A stretch of 64,000 nucleotides of DNA, from NCBI GenBank assembly GCA_003864495.1, contig ML133453.1:62001-126000 (forward strand). Reading direction: 5' to 3'. The translations under genes and the position numbers were made by a program. The DNA comes from Nemopilema nomurai (lineage: Eukaryota > Cnidaria > Scyphozoa > Rhizostomeae > Rhizostomatidae). The first letter of the stretch is position 1; each line of letters opens with the position of its first letter. Positions 35,461-50,400 of this stretch are shown here, one piece after another. The notes beneath the pieces are model-generated. The model ran no database searches and was not told the DNA's origin. It saw nothing but the letters and a program-made list of their open reading frames with translations.

Positions 35461-38400
35461 CTGCAAAATCTGAAGGGAACGAAAAGGCTTTTAATTTCTT
35501 GCAATAAGTGATAATAATAGTTATGGTTCAGCAGGTTATATCCCTGGCTTGACAACTTTTCCACGATACTTAATGGAAAAAAAGAGAAATACTATCAAAA
35601 AATCATTAGAAATAGCTATAAAAAACACAGCGGTGGCTCCATTTCTCAAAATCATTAAACTACAACAATATGTTTAAAATGACTGTACAAAAATTTAGTG
35701 AAGAACATTTTCGCTGTGATTCACTTTTCGTTTAACAAAAAAGCAATTAGCTGATTAACAAAACCAATTAGTCATATAATAAAAATAGTAAGCAGAATTT
35801 TTGTGAAGTTTGATCTTGAAATGACATATCGTTATCGCAATTCTCTACTTCTTTAGAAGGTGAATGATTTATTATCACGAAAAATGCCTTCAGCACATGG
35901 ATGCATTGTTATGGTGCAGAATATTAAAAAGGATCATACCTGCGAATTTTTCAGGAACATAGGTTTTCAACGTAATGTGGAGGAATAAGGTGGAGAGCGA
36001 AGTCGGTTGGCCAGACTCCGTTCTCAGAGGAACGTGTCGGTAGCCTGTGATTGAAAAAAGAATATATTATGAGCTTTTAGCAACGTGATTAGCTATAGAG
36101 CCTTTTTTAGAGATCCTTCTTCCTGTTCACAAAGTTTCATCCTCCAAAAGACCCACTACAGTAGATCAAGCAATCAATATGCACTGAACAACGGAATGAA
36201 AACAAGCCTATAAAGAAGATTATAAATGTTAATTTCCAGAGATATGTACATTAATAAAGTGATCTTAATCAATCTTATTAGAAGGTGATGTGTTTTGTAC
36301 AATAAGGCATATCATATGAAATCCAAAATGCATAATCCGAAAATGTTCGTCCCATATTTCCGGCCATTTGTGACTTTTGTGCTATCGTAAAAATTACCTG
36401 GCTGAATTCCATCAAGAGGAAGAACTCGCTGTCCGAGAATCTTATCACTTTCATCGTAAACCGTTAATTTCAGCAAAGCCAGTTCTGGGAGGATAACCTG
36501 CAAAAAAAGCCAGTATAAACGATTCTTGGCAGTGAAAAAATAGCTGGCACAGCATGTTCAAACTATTAATGGCCTATCAGGTTTTCGTCTTTTGAAGAAG
36601 CCAAATTCCAGGATAGATTCAGACAATTGCTTTGCATTGTTAGAGTTCTGGCACCAAAGAAGTTACAATGAAGAAGCAGACAAATGAAGATAAATATAAA
36701 AGAAACGACAAAAGACAGTATGAAATATAAACTACTAGCGAGGAAATGTGGTCTCGTTTCAAGGCATACTAGCTAGCAATAGTTGAGAAAGCTACATTGC
36801 AAATTTTTTAGCCTGTGAAACATTAGCATCAAATCATACTTTGGTGAATACGAAGCATTCGTCTCCGAACAGAGTATTCATGTAGTTGCTTGAAGATAGT
36901 TTCGTCTTGTTTTTCCTCTTCGTATCTGCAGGCAGACCGAACAGCTCTACCATGACGTACGTCTGACATTTTTTATCGGTAAGAAATTGCCCCGAGATCA
37001 CCTAAAGGGAAATAGTATAATTAAATTCAGGGCACAGGTTCCGGTGACATGTTATCAGAAGGTAAACTGTGAATAACGTGCTTAAATTCACTTGACATGA
37101 GAAAGTTAAGGAAAGAGCGTAGTAACTGAGGAAAGTAAAATTGCAAGGGAACATAAAGGGGAATGATTGATCGGGGTTAATGTCCGTTTGCAAGAGGGCA
37201 GTTTGTTGGTTGTAAGAGAGATTTATGCGGATAATCACAGTATGAGCTGGGAATTGCTTTGACATTAGCGCTACACTTAACTGGTGAACTGGCTTAGAAA
37301 TTTCAACCGGTCACAAAGAACGTAGGGACACTTTTCGGGTGTGGTAGAAGAAATGAAAGTATAGTGTAGCACTAGCTATCTGCTTACAACAAGTGAGCAC
37401 CAAAACAGAACATCGAAAGGAAAACCTCGTAATTTGCAAAGGGGCCGCTTTCCAGCAAAAAGGGGGCCTTGCAAAATGGAGAGGGGGTCGAGGGGACAGT
37501 TCACCACGGTCTGCATTTTGTGGTGGTTTAAATTCAAATTGATTGCAAGCAATGATAACATGAGATGGCAGAGTGACGACAAACTCAAAAACTGCATGAC
37601 TTACAGCAAAGTTTACCGTAAAAAAGATTGACTTTCTACAAATATTTTAAAGATGTGCGTCTTAAATGAGGTGAAATCTCTTTATTGATTAAGACGAAAA
37701 TTCACGAATAATCCCTTTTTTGAAGTTAAGGAACTGAACTAACTTTGACTGTGACAGTAGCTGGAATAATCCCGTCGATTGGCGACTCGGTGAACGGATC
37801 GAATGCTTTTTCTGGCCTTCGCATTATCTCCGGTTTCAAAAGATAACTGTTGAGCAAAAAAGCTGGTAAACTGAACAGCTGTTTTCCAAAGGAGAATAGC
37901 GTTAACACAAGACACGAGAACTATTACGATACTTGTGGCTGGCAATACATGGCTTTCCTAAGCCCAGACAACCAAGGCAGGTAAACACATTCAGAGAGAT
38001 TAGGTCACTCTAGTTCTAGGATTATGAAAAATTGTAAATTAAAGGTTTACGCGTTCAGTGACGGATAAAGTGAATAATTCTTTAATCTCTTATTAGTCTG
38101 AACAAAAACCCAGCAATCGCACAAAACAACTTAATCGACCGACCGTATTAGGCTGCATAGGCTGCATAGGCTGCATGGTAGAGATTCCTGGCTTATACAC
38201 AGAGTGGCACAGAGACATGGAGAACAGTCACTATTCAGTGGTTTTAGAGTATTCTCAGGTTTTAACTTTATGTTGCCCGGGCCTAGAGGTCTCGTAATTA
38301 ACCACGAACCACTTTCTTAATGCTTCCTAGCAGACGCTGCCAATTCAACACATTATTATCACGTTTTAATCAAGTTTAGAAGCTGACTTTCGCGCAAATG

Positions 38401-41400
38401 AATGAATGTGGAATTCTATACAAAGACTTGGTTGCTTCCTTGCTTTTTATTTCGTTGTTGTTTGCAATGGAGGGCTGAACCATTCCTTACATTATCAATT
38501 ATGTATGCATAATTTAGTTTCATAATTACGTAACATCTACATGGTATATTACAAAATATTACTTTCACATTTCCTCATATATGTTCTTTATATATTTCAG
38601 TTAACCAAGTAAAACAAACTGAAGCTAATTGGTTGAAAATGTTACTTTTTGCAGACATTCAGCCGTTGATAGAAATTTGTATGAAATCGGCGTCAATCTA
38701 ATAGATATCATCGACGCTTTTTAGATCCTTAAAAGTGAAAATGACTCTTGAAATAAAAGAAGCATTTAGGCAGCGTGTCTCTATGACAGACAGAACACGT
38801 AAAAGCTTCAGGTATGGTGACAGATATTAAAGTCATTTACCCAAGTTGGTCATTTGCCTCGAACTTTGCGTGATTCAGTTGGTAAGGGACATCTACAAAG
38901 AAAAAATTGCATCAAGCCTCGTTATGGTTATCAGCATCACTGACGTCACAAACTGTCTTCAGACAATAAAGGAAAAACGAGGCTATATAGCAGTATACCG
39001 ATACGAACACGATGCGAGAAAGTGGCTGATTTAGGATCAACATTCCAGAACTTTAACCTATACTACCAGAACATTTACATATTACAGCATCTTTAACTAT
39101 TGCTGGGTGGTCTTTATACTCTAGAGCTTGCAAACCCGCTTTTAGAAGGAGAAATGCATCGGTTACAAACAAAATCCATAGGACAAAGAATAGCCTATCA
39201 AATTATCTCATCAGGAAACTAATTACATGAACTTCAAACAACATTGCCACAAAAATCAACATAGGATCGCGGAAACTTTGTAACTGTTTGCAGAGCTGAA
39301 ACTCTATTAAGTAGTTTAAAAATGAGAAACCAAAATTTATGATCAATCATCGACAAAAATAACTACAAGGGCAAACATGCTAGCCTCTGTATCCCCTAAA
39401 CTGAGCCACATGTTTTCTCGATTGTTGTTTTCACACGTCATGAAATTGCCTTTGAAAAACCTCGTTCCGTACTTGCCTCCAACGTTGTTAACTTAGACAG
39501 ATAATTATATCGGCTAAGTGAAACTTTTGGCAAGCAAATATAATCAAACATTGACCAGCCAGTGATAAACAAAGATTCTACGTAATTATTGAGCACATAA
39601 GAAAATTCCGTTTGATACATACTGTTTTGCTTAGGTTAGTTTTAAGCATTCAAAACGTAGGACTTGAAGCTTCATCGCTTTCTCGTTTTCAAACAGAACA
39701 AATGTTGCGTCACTTCCTCTGGTGGTTTAGTAAAAGTTCCTTCCATGTTTTAAAAATAAAGTTTCAATATGACGAACACACCTGTTGTCTGTAGATTCAA
39801 TGTCACTAACTGGCAGCCCACATTCCAGAAGGCCTAAAGAAAAAGTGATGGAATAATTAGGAAAACCGAGAAGGAAAAGATTCTTGAATTGCTAAAAACA
39901 ACAATTAACAATACGGACAGTTGCAAATAACACCCTGATATTCTTAGCTATTGAGTAGACACATTGGCTGCGTTTATATATACCGCAACAAAATTACTTG
40001 ATTTATTCAGGCAAAGAAAAATAAACCTTGAGATAGGCTTGAAACACATGTAACAGTACACTGTCAATTTAATCTATTCTAATCAAACCTCAAATCTTTG
40101 GCCTTTCAGAAGAAAGTACAATCCAACTACTAGCAAAAAATACATCTCCTTGACAATAGTCATTCAAATTGAAGGTGTTTTGCACTCTTCCAAAAAAGCG
40201 TCCTATAATATCTTGTTAAGGCAAGATCTTGAGGTTCCATGTATGTATTGGTGCCCTCCTTTCTAGTTCTGCATGACTGCCTATTGTACTTGTTTCTACC
40301 TAGCTTCCATGGGTAGTCTTTAGGACACTGAGAAGCTTAAGCTTATCGAGCAGTGTCCTGGTCCTTCCTCTCGATGTGACCACACCTCATGATTCCTTAT
40401 GCCTGGAATTACAGAGAGCTGGCGACTCTCCTTACTCTGTGTGCAAGTTTGGTCATGCCAGGGACTCGAACCACGGAACCTTGAGTCCGTAGTCAGCGCC
40501 TCTAGCCACTGGGCCATCCACGCACTGCCACAACGATGCAACAAACAAAAATAATTACATGATGGTATACGGGAGAGACAACGGATTCGAAATAATGAAC
40601 AAACCTGTGGATTATAGTTGGTGGAATCAACGCGAGTCCCTTTTGGGTATATTCTACTGAACTGACGATTATTATATCTGATAATGAGTTGAGGATTGAA
40701 CTGGGTTTACTACAAGAATTGAATTTGAGCCTTGAGAGTTACCTAGGAAGATGACCTTTGTACTTAAGACTCCAGGGAAAAATATTCTAATTAACTAAAA
40801 TGCCTAGTATGTTCCCATTTCTCCGTGAACCTTAATGGACTTCCCTGAAATTTTGCATGGGTTTAGGGCTTCATAAGATAAATCTGAGGAAAATACTAAT
40901 AAAGATTAACACTTTAAGCAGTTGAACATGAGACGGTTTTTATTGTTGGATTGATGATTCGTAGCAAATAATGTGCACCAATAGAAATGTAAAAATGATA
41001 TACAGATTTAACACAGAACTTTTAAGGATACTTTGTAAACTCCACGGGTCCAGTTTTGACCAAGTGTATACCAGAACATTCATTAAACGATGAAATTTTG
41101 TAAGACAGGCATTTCTCTGAAAAAACAACGAAAGGAACTTGTTTTATCGCAATACATTTGTGTGTAATATTTGTGATTTTAAATTAAAACCAACCTTCCA
41201 TTCTGCAGTTACATTATGTCAGTGCATCAAAATTGAATTTGAAATTTGTTTTTAATTTCAATATGATTTCGATTCATATTTCATATAAAGTAAGTTCATT
41301 CATCATCTCATTATTTATCCATAAGTTCAGTTCATCAACTGTTAATAGCTGTACAGAAAGTTATTACAAAAAGCTGTGAAGATTACAACGGTACCTTCAG

Positions 41401-44400
41401 ATGATTCGAAATTTTGAAAAACCATTGGTTGAACATAGTTGACTAAGGAAGACAGAAGCGGATCGATGACATTTTTCTGGCTTGAAAACTGTTGGTTAAA
41501 CGACTCGTCATCTTCACTGTTGAAACTGGTACCCCTAGAAGACTGTCAAATCCAAAAGAAGTTAGAAATACAATGTTAGAAACTAGCCGAACTGAACATA
41601 ATGTGTGCGTATCAACATTTTTCTAACAAGAGTTTGAGAAGATTTCATGATAAAATTTTGCCGATAAAAAATACAACAAAACAACCAGGCAAGGTCAATA
41701 ATACATGACGTGGTGGAACGCGATGAGGTGCCAAGACTGGTCCAGAGAGACGTCATTAAAATATATTTCACATTCTCAACATAACAACGAAGCGGACGTT
41801 CTAAGCCCACCAAACTGGCCCGCTTCCTCAAAGAAACCTCCGTTTGGTGCTCCTTTGGAGAGATCTTAAAGGTAAACAAGCCTCGTGTTGAATTAAAAGT
41901 CAACTTCGGCAGGAAGGATCCTATTGCAAGATTGTTGTCATACCTCTAGAGAACATAGAGCGCACCAATGGGGACGCGTCGTTAAGCATGGACTAAATCC
42001 ACAATAAAGCGGCATTTCCACTCACCTTCTTGGAGTACCTGGTCATACTTGAGCTAACTGTGCTGGATGAAGTGGTACTGGACGACCTTGAGTTGCCCCG
42101 TCTAACTTCATCGTCACTGTCATTAAAATCGTCCACAGAGCTGGCAGTAATCAGTTTTTGATGCCGAAACTCTTGGGGATCCCCCGACGCACCCTTGTTG
42201 ACGCCGTGCCTCCTCAGCGACGGGTTACTCGAAGACCTAGGTAGGCCGGAGCCAGTCGGCTTTGATTTCCCATCCGATGATTTGATAGAGATGGTATCAG
42301 CAGATGTGGTGCCTTTAACTCTTCGCCTGCTTCTATCCACTGATTCTACACTGTCATTCATAAGTAAGGACACGTCCTCTTCACTCACAGTGAAATCAGT
42401 TGTTGCTGTTCCGTCGCTGCCTCCTTTACTACCCGTACCATTTCCTATGCTTACAATGTTATCAGTGGAGCCGATGTTTTCTACATTGACAAACGGAGTG
42501 CAGCTTTTCTCAATACATACGTCCACTAAGGATTGGCTGCTACCGTTCGATACAACCATTCTCTCCTTATGCGCCTTCGCAGGCTCACCGATACGCAAGT
42601 CAGTGCTATCACTCCCTGTCCGCCAACAAGAACCGAGGCTATCGACTTCTCCGCCATTTTGATCTTCCACATCTGTTTCAAAAGTAGTAATACTGACGTC
42701 ATCCTTGCCATCTGCGACACCCACATCGCCTTCATAGATATCTGTAAACTGAATGCCTTCCTTGATGACAGAGAGTCGCTTCTGCGGTATGTTTCCTTTA
42801 CTTGATGACGTCACGGGTCTGTTCGAGCTGCTTGGTCTCCGTCAGAGTTGTCTTCTCGAGTCACTTCTTGTTTATCCTGGTTGTTTACTGATTCTATGAA
42901 AAAAGAGAAGGTCAAACCACCATGTTAAAAATCTGTAAAGAAATAACCAAGTCGATACTTCTTGCGTTTAATATTTGAAAGAATCACTTGCAGTTTGGAG
43001 CGAACGAAGAATTAACCTACTGGACAACCTTAGCGGTACAAAACTTCACAGAGGCAAGAGAAAGCGGAACTAGTTTTTGCATACTTAAAGTACATAAGTG
43101 TTTTCGATCCGCATCTGGCTATTCATTCTGCCAGCTTTTGAGTTTTTTTCCATTGTTTGCATATTCTGAGGAGTGTCGGACGAAAAAGTATGCAAAAGCT
43201 AGTTCCGCTTATTCTTGCCACTGCTGGAATATCTATTTTCTGGAAGAAGAGTGACGCAAGGATACACTTAAAGCATTGCGCCACCGATTGGAACGAGGAA
43301 GGTGGAAAGAGTAAACCGGACTTTGATAGAAATTCAATGCCAATGTAGATAAATAACAACATAAAGGTGATTCAGTACGATTGTTTTCAGTGAAAAATGA
43401 TCAACAACTTTATCCGTTGAGCTTCTAATTCAAAGCAGAGAGAATCACCTAAAGCCAACAGGTCTTTCTCGATCTCTGGAGCAAGTTTTTTGTTCTTGAT
43501 TATGATTTTGTACATGAGCTGGTTTGGCGGTGGCAAGGGTACGCTCTCTTCAAGCTGCAAAAGAGATCAATCATATTCAATTATACAGGGCCTACTGTCA
43601 AAAGGTTTGCTACACGTTTAAAAATATTGGTTTCTTAGTACAAATGATGCTTGAAGCTGCTAAGGTTCTTTAGCACTGCTAAAATACAAACAGTAACCAC
43701 TGCCTATTGCTGAAAAATTGTAGAACTTGTACCATAAATCAGATCTCTGTGTGCAATACAACCGAGAAAAGAAAGACAGGAGGAATTATTTCTCAGAAAT
43801 TAATGTGGGCGTCTGTGGCCTGAAGCTTTCAAGATACTTTATGAAAACTGACAAATTGACTTAGCAAATTGACACTCACCGGCCAGGAATCAAGGGGAGT
43901 ATCCAATAACATATCACCAAATATCTCTATGCAATACTCAGCAAGTTTCCGTTGCTGCAGAAGGCTACACATGGAAATCAGTAGGGCAATATTTAACAAT
44001 CACGTCCATTAATATTATTGCCATTAATAAACATAATGTTTTGACTGACTGAAAATGTACACAAGTGGAAATTAGATTGATTTTAATACGGAAACGTATT
44101 CTTCTGGCTGCTGATTCTAAATTCATTGCTACAAAAAATGACATAATGGCATTTGACAATGACATGTTGCCGGCCGATGGTACATGGTAGTTTTATGATT
44201 CGGGATTTACACTAAAGAACGATTGCTTATATTGTGAATATTCAAAGAGGGCGCTGTTACTTGAATTGAAATAGGCAGCCACGTGGGTGCTGGAAGAAAT
44301 CTACTTGAAGTGCTGTTAACCATTACGAGTGCATTGCGCCTAAGTTGAATATAAGAATTAGACATTAATCGTCTCTATTGGACTAGTTTCACTCTGAAGT

Positions 44401-47400
44401 GAGCGATCAAAGTGACAATAGAATTTTTGAAACAACACTTTACATTCGATACTAGCAGTTTGCAATACAGACCTGCAATGATTCTCAAACGAGAGGATAA
44501 CTGGAAGCGGAGAAGTGATAAATGCAGTCTCTTTGATGGCCACAATGACATCCTATGGAAAAGATTGCACAAGGATAAACCTGACCATATCAACTATGAA
44601 CCGACATAGTAACAAATAATGATGATTAAAACTTTATTGAGCTCAGAATTGTTTTCAAACCAAGTTTACAGTAAAGAAAAAAACCGAGCGAGGCATCGCA
44701 AATTGTTGAATATCATCACACAAAATTTAAACATTTCAAAATCGGCAACGATGGACGAGAATTCTGTCTTCTGGGTTTGGATTGGTTGATGGACTACCAG
44801 GCTACACTTCGAAACATTCTTCTCCATTTTCAAAATTAATTGCTTTCTGGGCCACTATGCATGCTTCGATTAAAAATTCCGCTTTTTTCTTAAGATTAAC
44901 AGGGTCAAATTTGGTTCCGTAACTTTTTTCTATGGTGTTAAAGGCGATGAAAAAGCGTATGCCAACGAAAGTATTCCGTTCCTTTTTCTATAGTGTAAAA
45001 GAGGTCTTCATCTGTCACCTAAAATTCTTGCTGCATGTATGTTGACACTAGCTCCATATACTCACTCAAGTTATCAATGCTGGCGAAAAAATCATTCTGA
45101 TAGTACATATTTCAGATCAGTTAAGCAAACTCATTGACAATTATTCTAACTGATTTTCACCGAACGCACAAGCAATTGAAAACCAGCGGCATGATAAAAG
45201 TGGCTTTTCAAAGCTTTTGAGACTTTGCATTGGTGACACAACAGTCCTTGATGAAATAATGCGCACACAGTTTAATTAAAAACAGCCCATCGCAACCTCG
45301 TCAAAGCAGATTCTCAGAAATCCCAGTGGACGAACATCAAATCACATGAAGCAAGAAAGCACTAAACAGCGGCAGCTGACATCAAAAAGAGGTCGAATGT
45401 GGAAAAGAGGCTTCATAATGCTCCTACGCAGAAGTAGTGTGCATGTCACAATTCTGTATGCAACGTAATGCTGGTCCTCCCGATCGCGTCGCTGACGCAA
45501 ACGACCATTTCTACCAACTCTAACGGCATAATGAATAGCAACATATTAAGCTCGCACCTTAAAAAGAATATTTGAGCAAAGAGCCCGCCCATGTGTGATG
45601 ATTGGTTCGTCGTTCAGGCCATCCCAACAGTCTAGCTCTATGCATCTATCAAAATAATAAAGTCCATCATAAACAAAAGGCAGTTATTAATCCAGATGTC
45701 TTATAATCGGATACCCACACGTTTGCTGGTTTTTAACAACTAGAGTCTTGGGATATCTTACTTCCATCATAAAATATTCGAGGGTTCTAGAATACGATTC
45801 TAGAGAATCGATGTCAATATACATTTTAGAGACAAATGGAGGAATCAACACTTATGTTTGCACCTTTGCATTAGAACATGATGGCCGTAGACCAAAACCT
45901 TGGATCTCAGCTATCTAGACATGCTGGTTTCGCAGATAGGCAAATGACTCTTCCGAACACATGTGAAGTACAGGTGAACAACCAGGAAGAGCTGCTTGAA
46001 GTAAAACTACGTGAACAAATTACATAAGTTCTTTTTAACAAACCTGCAGCCGGCGAGTAAACTTTGTCGGTACATTTCAACAGAGGACTTTCCACCGAAT
46101 TGTCTGCCTAAAAATTTGCATCGTACGCAAAAATTTGATTCAAATTTGATTTAATTCAACATTAAACATAGCTTATTTTCAGATATAGCGGACGTTAGGG
46201 CTAGATAACTACAAACTTAAAATTTTCAGGCAATTCAGACCATGAATCATAATAAAGTTGAAAAAAGAAAGTCACAAAACAAATAGAAAGCCATTAAACG
46301 GCAGCTGCTTCAAATAATATCCCATTGTTGATATAATTCGTCTAGTTGCCACCAGCATCGATGTAAAATCTACGAAAACTGGCGAATTATGTGGTTAATA
46401 TCACAGTCAACGAGACAATATTTGTTAAGGCAACAAGCAGAACTAACCTATTAAATACGTATTATGCGAGGAGTGGATGAAGTAGTGCGACAGTGGATGG
46501 CCCAGGTCGTGCTTCTCCGAGAGATAAGACTTCTTGAGAATCAGGTTATCGTTGCTCATCAGGAATCGAGCCAGTCCATCGAATCCCATTCGCTCTGCAA
46601 AGGAAAAATGCAACTGGAAATTCGAGCTTCTGATGATGCACTAAGTAGCAAGGATTCGGGTAGTTGTCACGTGCTTATCGGTCACTGTACGCATTAGAAT
46701 TTCTCTGAAGTTCATGTTTCTGTTGTTCATTAGTGTTGAAATTTCTAAGAGGTTGGCTGGTGAAATCATCATCAGTGCTAGCAACCCAACACCGTTCTAA
46801 ATGTTTTTATTATGTATAGTTTCACAGCCAGGCAGAGCGTTAACATTGGACATTCCCAAACTCCATTTTCCCGTGTTTCTCAAAGCCTAAGAGCATCCCA
46901 TCTCCAAGATGCTTAAAGACATGCTGTCCTCTCTTCGAGACAAATTGCTCCTTTTGCTAAAATTAATTCTCAGCTTTAAAGTCTCCCTTTTGAAGACACC
47001 ATTGAAATCATACTTCAGCGAGCAACTACAGATTTTCCGACAAATTTATTTCATCTGTGGGAATGGGAGCTAGAGACGTTAGAGGAAAGACCCAACACTT
47101 TTGAACAACCAACACTCGATAAGGTCAGTTGACTCCTTTATGTAAATTGATATCGAGCCCATTCAACACCCTCATATGTGGAGTGGCTTAAAAGAGGTTG
47201 TTGTCCACGTGACCAGGCATCATAAAGCTGCAAACGTCATAACTGCTCATCAAATGAGCAGCGGTAACACCAGCTGCGCATGCACACATAAGAGGGGGCT
47301 AGGTCTTAGTATCCTAGCATGCAATGTGGTCATGCGAATTGACAGCAAATCGCAACACGTGCACGGGCATATTATTCACGTGCATGATGGTTGCAAACGG

Positions 47401-50400
47401 TATGACCGGTAGCAAATAATCAAGGAGCTTCGAAACCCCAATTGTCGCATTGAGCGATCAAGCTGCTATAAGTTACCATCAGGTGTTGAAATAGTTACTC
47501 TAACCGTTTACAAGTCAATTGTCAATCCTGTGCTTTCGCTCATTCATCCTTGAACCTGAACAAACACGGTGAAAAGTCAGTCGTTAATCATTAGAAAACA
47601 CACCATATGCTAGTTAGAGGTTGAAAGCAACCAGATGCTAGTTAGGGCTTGAAATCATTCAATCACTGTAACTACCCACCTGCCTGGGACAGCTCTGGTG
47701 AAGGCTCGTACTTGGTTATCAGTTTTAATGTCTTGTCTGCGCAGTAAAATGGAAAGAGGATTTCATTCAGGCGGGGATCCCGTTGCTCGTCGTTCAGAAA
47801 ATTCACCAGCTGCTTCAGCCGCAAAAATGGCGCCCTACCTCCACACCTTCGGCAGATGGAAACACAAATCATCGACAACCGCTCTTTCTTCAATAGAGAC
47901 ACTCAAATCTCCTCACCAACAATCCGAGGGGCAATTCACTCTTGCAAATAGCATACGAGATTCTCATGAAAACAATAGTATTTCCAGGTGATTTTTGAAA
48001 AAAAAAATAGGATTTTCACAAAAGGTGAGAATTTTTGGAGTAATTTGCCCCACGCAACAATCAGTGTGGCAAAAAAATTTGATCATATTAGACCTTTCAA
48101 TGTTATGATAAAATTTTTGGTGAACAAACTAAAATATATGGAAGTGAAACTATATTTTATATTAAAGCTATGCTTTGCTGACCATTTTTAGCGATCCAGT
48201 TACATCTAAGAGTTCCTTGCTTGTGCCCTACCTACAACCAAAAAGCTTTTTAAAAGTAGCAAACTGCTGATTGGAAATGTGAAAATACTAATATATTGTA
48301 AAATGTTACCTACATTTTCGTGAAGATCTGGTCAAGGTCTTGTCTAGGGCACAAAAAGGTGTACAGTTTGTTGAAATGGTCCATGGTGAAATCCTCTGGA
48401 TCAACTTCGTCGTTTTTCAGGTGTGGCAATTCGAGAGTCTGCATCCCATCAGAAAACCTCTGCTCGAATCTGGTAGCATTCAGACACTTGCAAATGCTGA
48501 AAAGGATCACATTTTTCAAAACAGCCACTGAAAAGGATCACATTAAAGTAGCCACTAAAAATTTGCAAAACATTCTTGTTTGCATTGTGGCTAACTTTTA
48601 CGACTAAGCCAGCAAAATAGCTTCGTAAAAACCAAAGTCAGACAAAAATGTTAGATAAAGTTATTATGTCACCATTATTTTTAAACACCAATAAAAGATG
48701 CAACTTCAGCGCTGTGATGGAGATAAGGACAAACGATCAAATCGAGAGTTGTCTAGCCCACCCTATGGTTGGGCTCAATAAACTTGGACGATAATTTCTT
48801 TTAACAAACCATAAAGAAGATTATTACTCCTAACCAAACATACTCCATTTAAACAGTAAATTTTGAGCAAAACTTTTTTTATCATCTGCATAAATCATCA
48901 AACCAAAAAAGGTTGGAGAAATTTTATAGATCAAACGCCTATTCAAAACAGTAAACCTTGCCACCAGCGTAGGGCCTAGCTTGGCACAGGGAAGTTGGAA
49001 AATCAGCAAAATAGCTATCAAACGGAAGATTAAATTCTAAAACTGTCACACTGGAGTTTTCTTTAAGTACTCCCTGGTAAGTGAACCCATGACATTGTAG
49101 AGAAGGTAAATGACAATGATACAACGGCTGGACACTGGGTCATCAATCGCAAAGTAAGTCACAGAAAATACAACGAGGAGCGTGGTAGACTTCACGGCTT
49201 ACAGCAATATGGCCCTGACATACAGATATTATTCGAGTAACTGGCCGCCTATAAAGAAAATAAAATAGAAACCTGAAAAGACCGATGACCCCGATGCTAG
49301 ACCCCACAAACCTTGTTTGACTATGTAAAGTTGACCTTTACTACTTATCGGGCGGCCTCTGACCGGTTTTATCGGTCAAGGCAAATATGTTTTTATTAGC
49401 GACGCGCTGCAATTTTGCTTGCACTCCAGGCTCGAGGAGGGGAACCCACGAGGAGAGCCATTCTTAACGTTGGGGGAGGGACTCAATTATATGGACTGTA
49501 GTATGTGCTGTACACAGACATGTAATGTCTAATAATTATAGAGTCACTCTTTATTTGGAACGCTCTTTGTATTTCAAGTGGTGTCAATTTTCTGACAGAT
49601 GTCAAGTCTCAGGGAGTCCACAGTGCCAATTATTGGGATCAAATTTTGCTCCATTATTCAATGAAGGTTCAAAAGTACCAAAGTCCATAACATGGCCTTC
49701 AGAAGATATTCAAGTAGCTTACTTCTTGATTGGAATCTTTCCGACCGCATTTTGCATAGAGCATGCTTTGATATACCTGCAAATGAAACCAGCCATATAA
49801 AATTGTCCCGTGTTTGCAGAAAATAAAAATGACAACAGTGCACAGCAAAGAAAAACCTAAATGGACTGAAACTTTGCTTAATGTATAGGCTGAGCCTTAC
49901 ACTCGTTTGATATACTTAAACTCCCTTTGTTTTAGACACATAGCTACGACTTCAACTTTTGCCGAGAGATGCATGAATAAATGGCACATTTTTACTGACT
50001 TTGAGTAGGATGCGCAAAAAACATGGTCAAATGCGGTTAATGACGTCACAAGCATTTTCACCAAATGTTTTTCACTGAATAACCATGCCCAATACTCCTT
50101 CGCAACATTGTCTTCTAAGAATGGGCCTTTTCTGTAAGTGCCTGAGAGTAATGATTTGTAGCCAGTAAACGTGAGACTTGGGCGAATAGCGGATGTCCTT
50201 CCTCCTCTCACGTTACTCTCCGCACTTACATTAACAAAGATTCCGCCCGGCTTTGGTCACGATCCGACCACTTGTGCCTTGAGGGCTGTCGGGCAAAATG
50301 CATCAAAGCATCGATATTCCCGCTTCGTGCGAACTCAAAACCTTGCGGTCCATGAAGATTACCCAGGCAAACCTCTGGTAGGGTTTATCAATTGCGGATT

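Noticed and set aside
40440..40537. Functional tRNA gene
   Set aside because: It has A and B boxes, but the acceptor stem does not pair and a long non-tRNA tail follows; a SINE explains it better.
42195..42662. Plus-strand frame of 155 codons
   Set aside because: It is the antisense shadow of the PLC beta linker exon.
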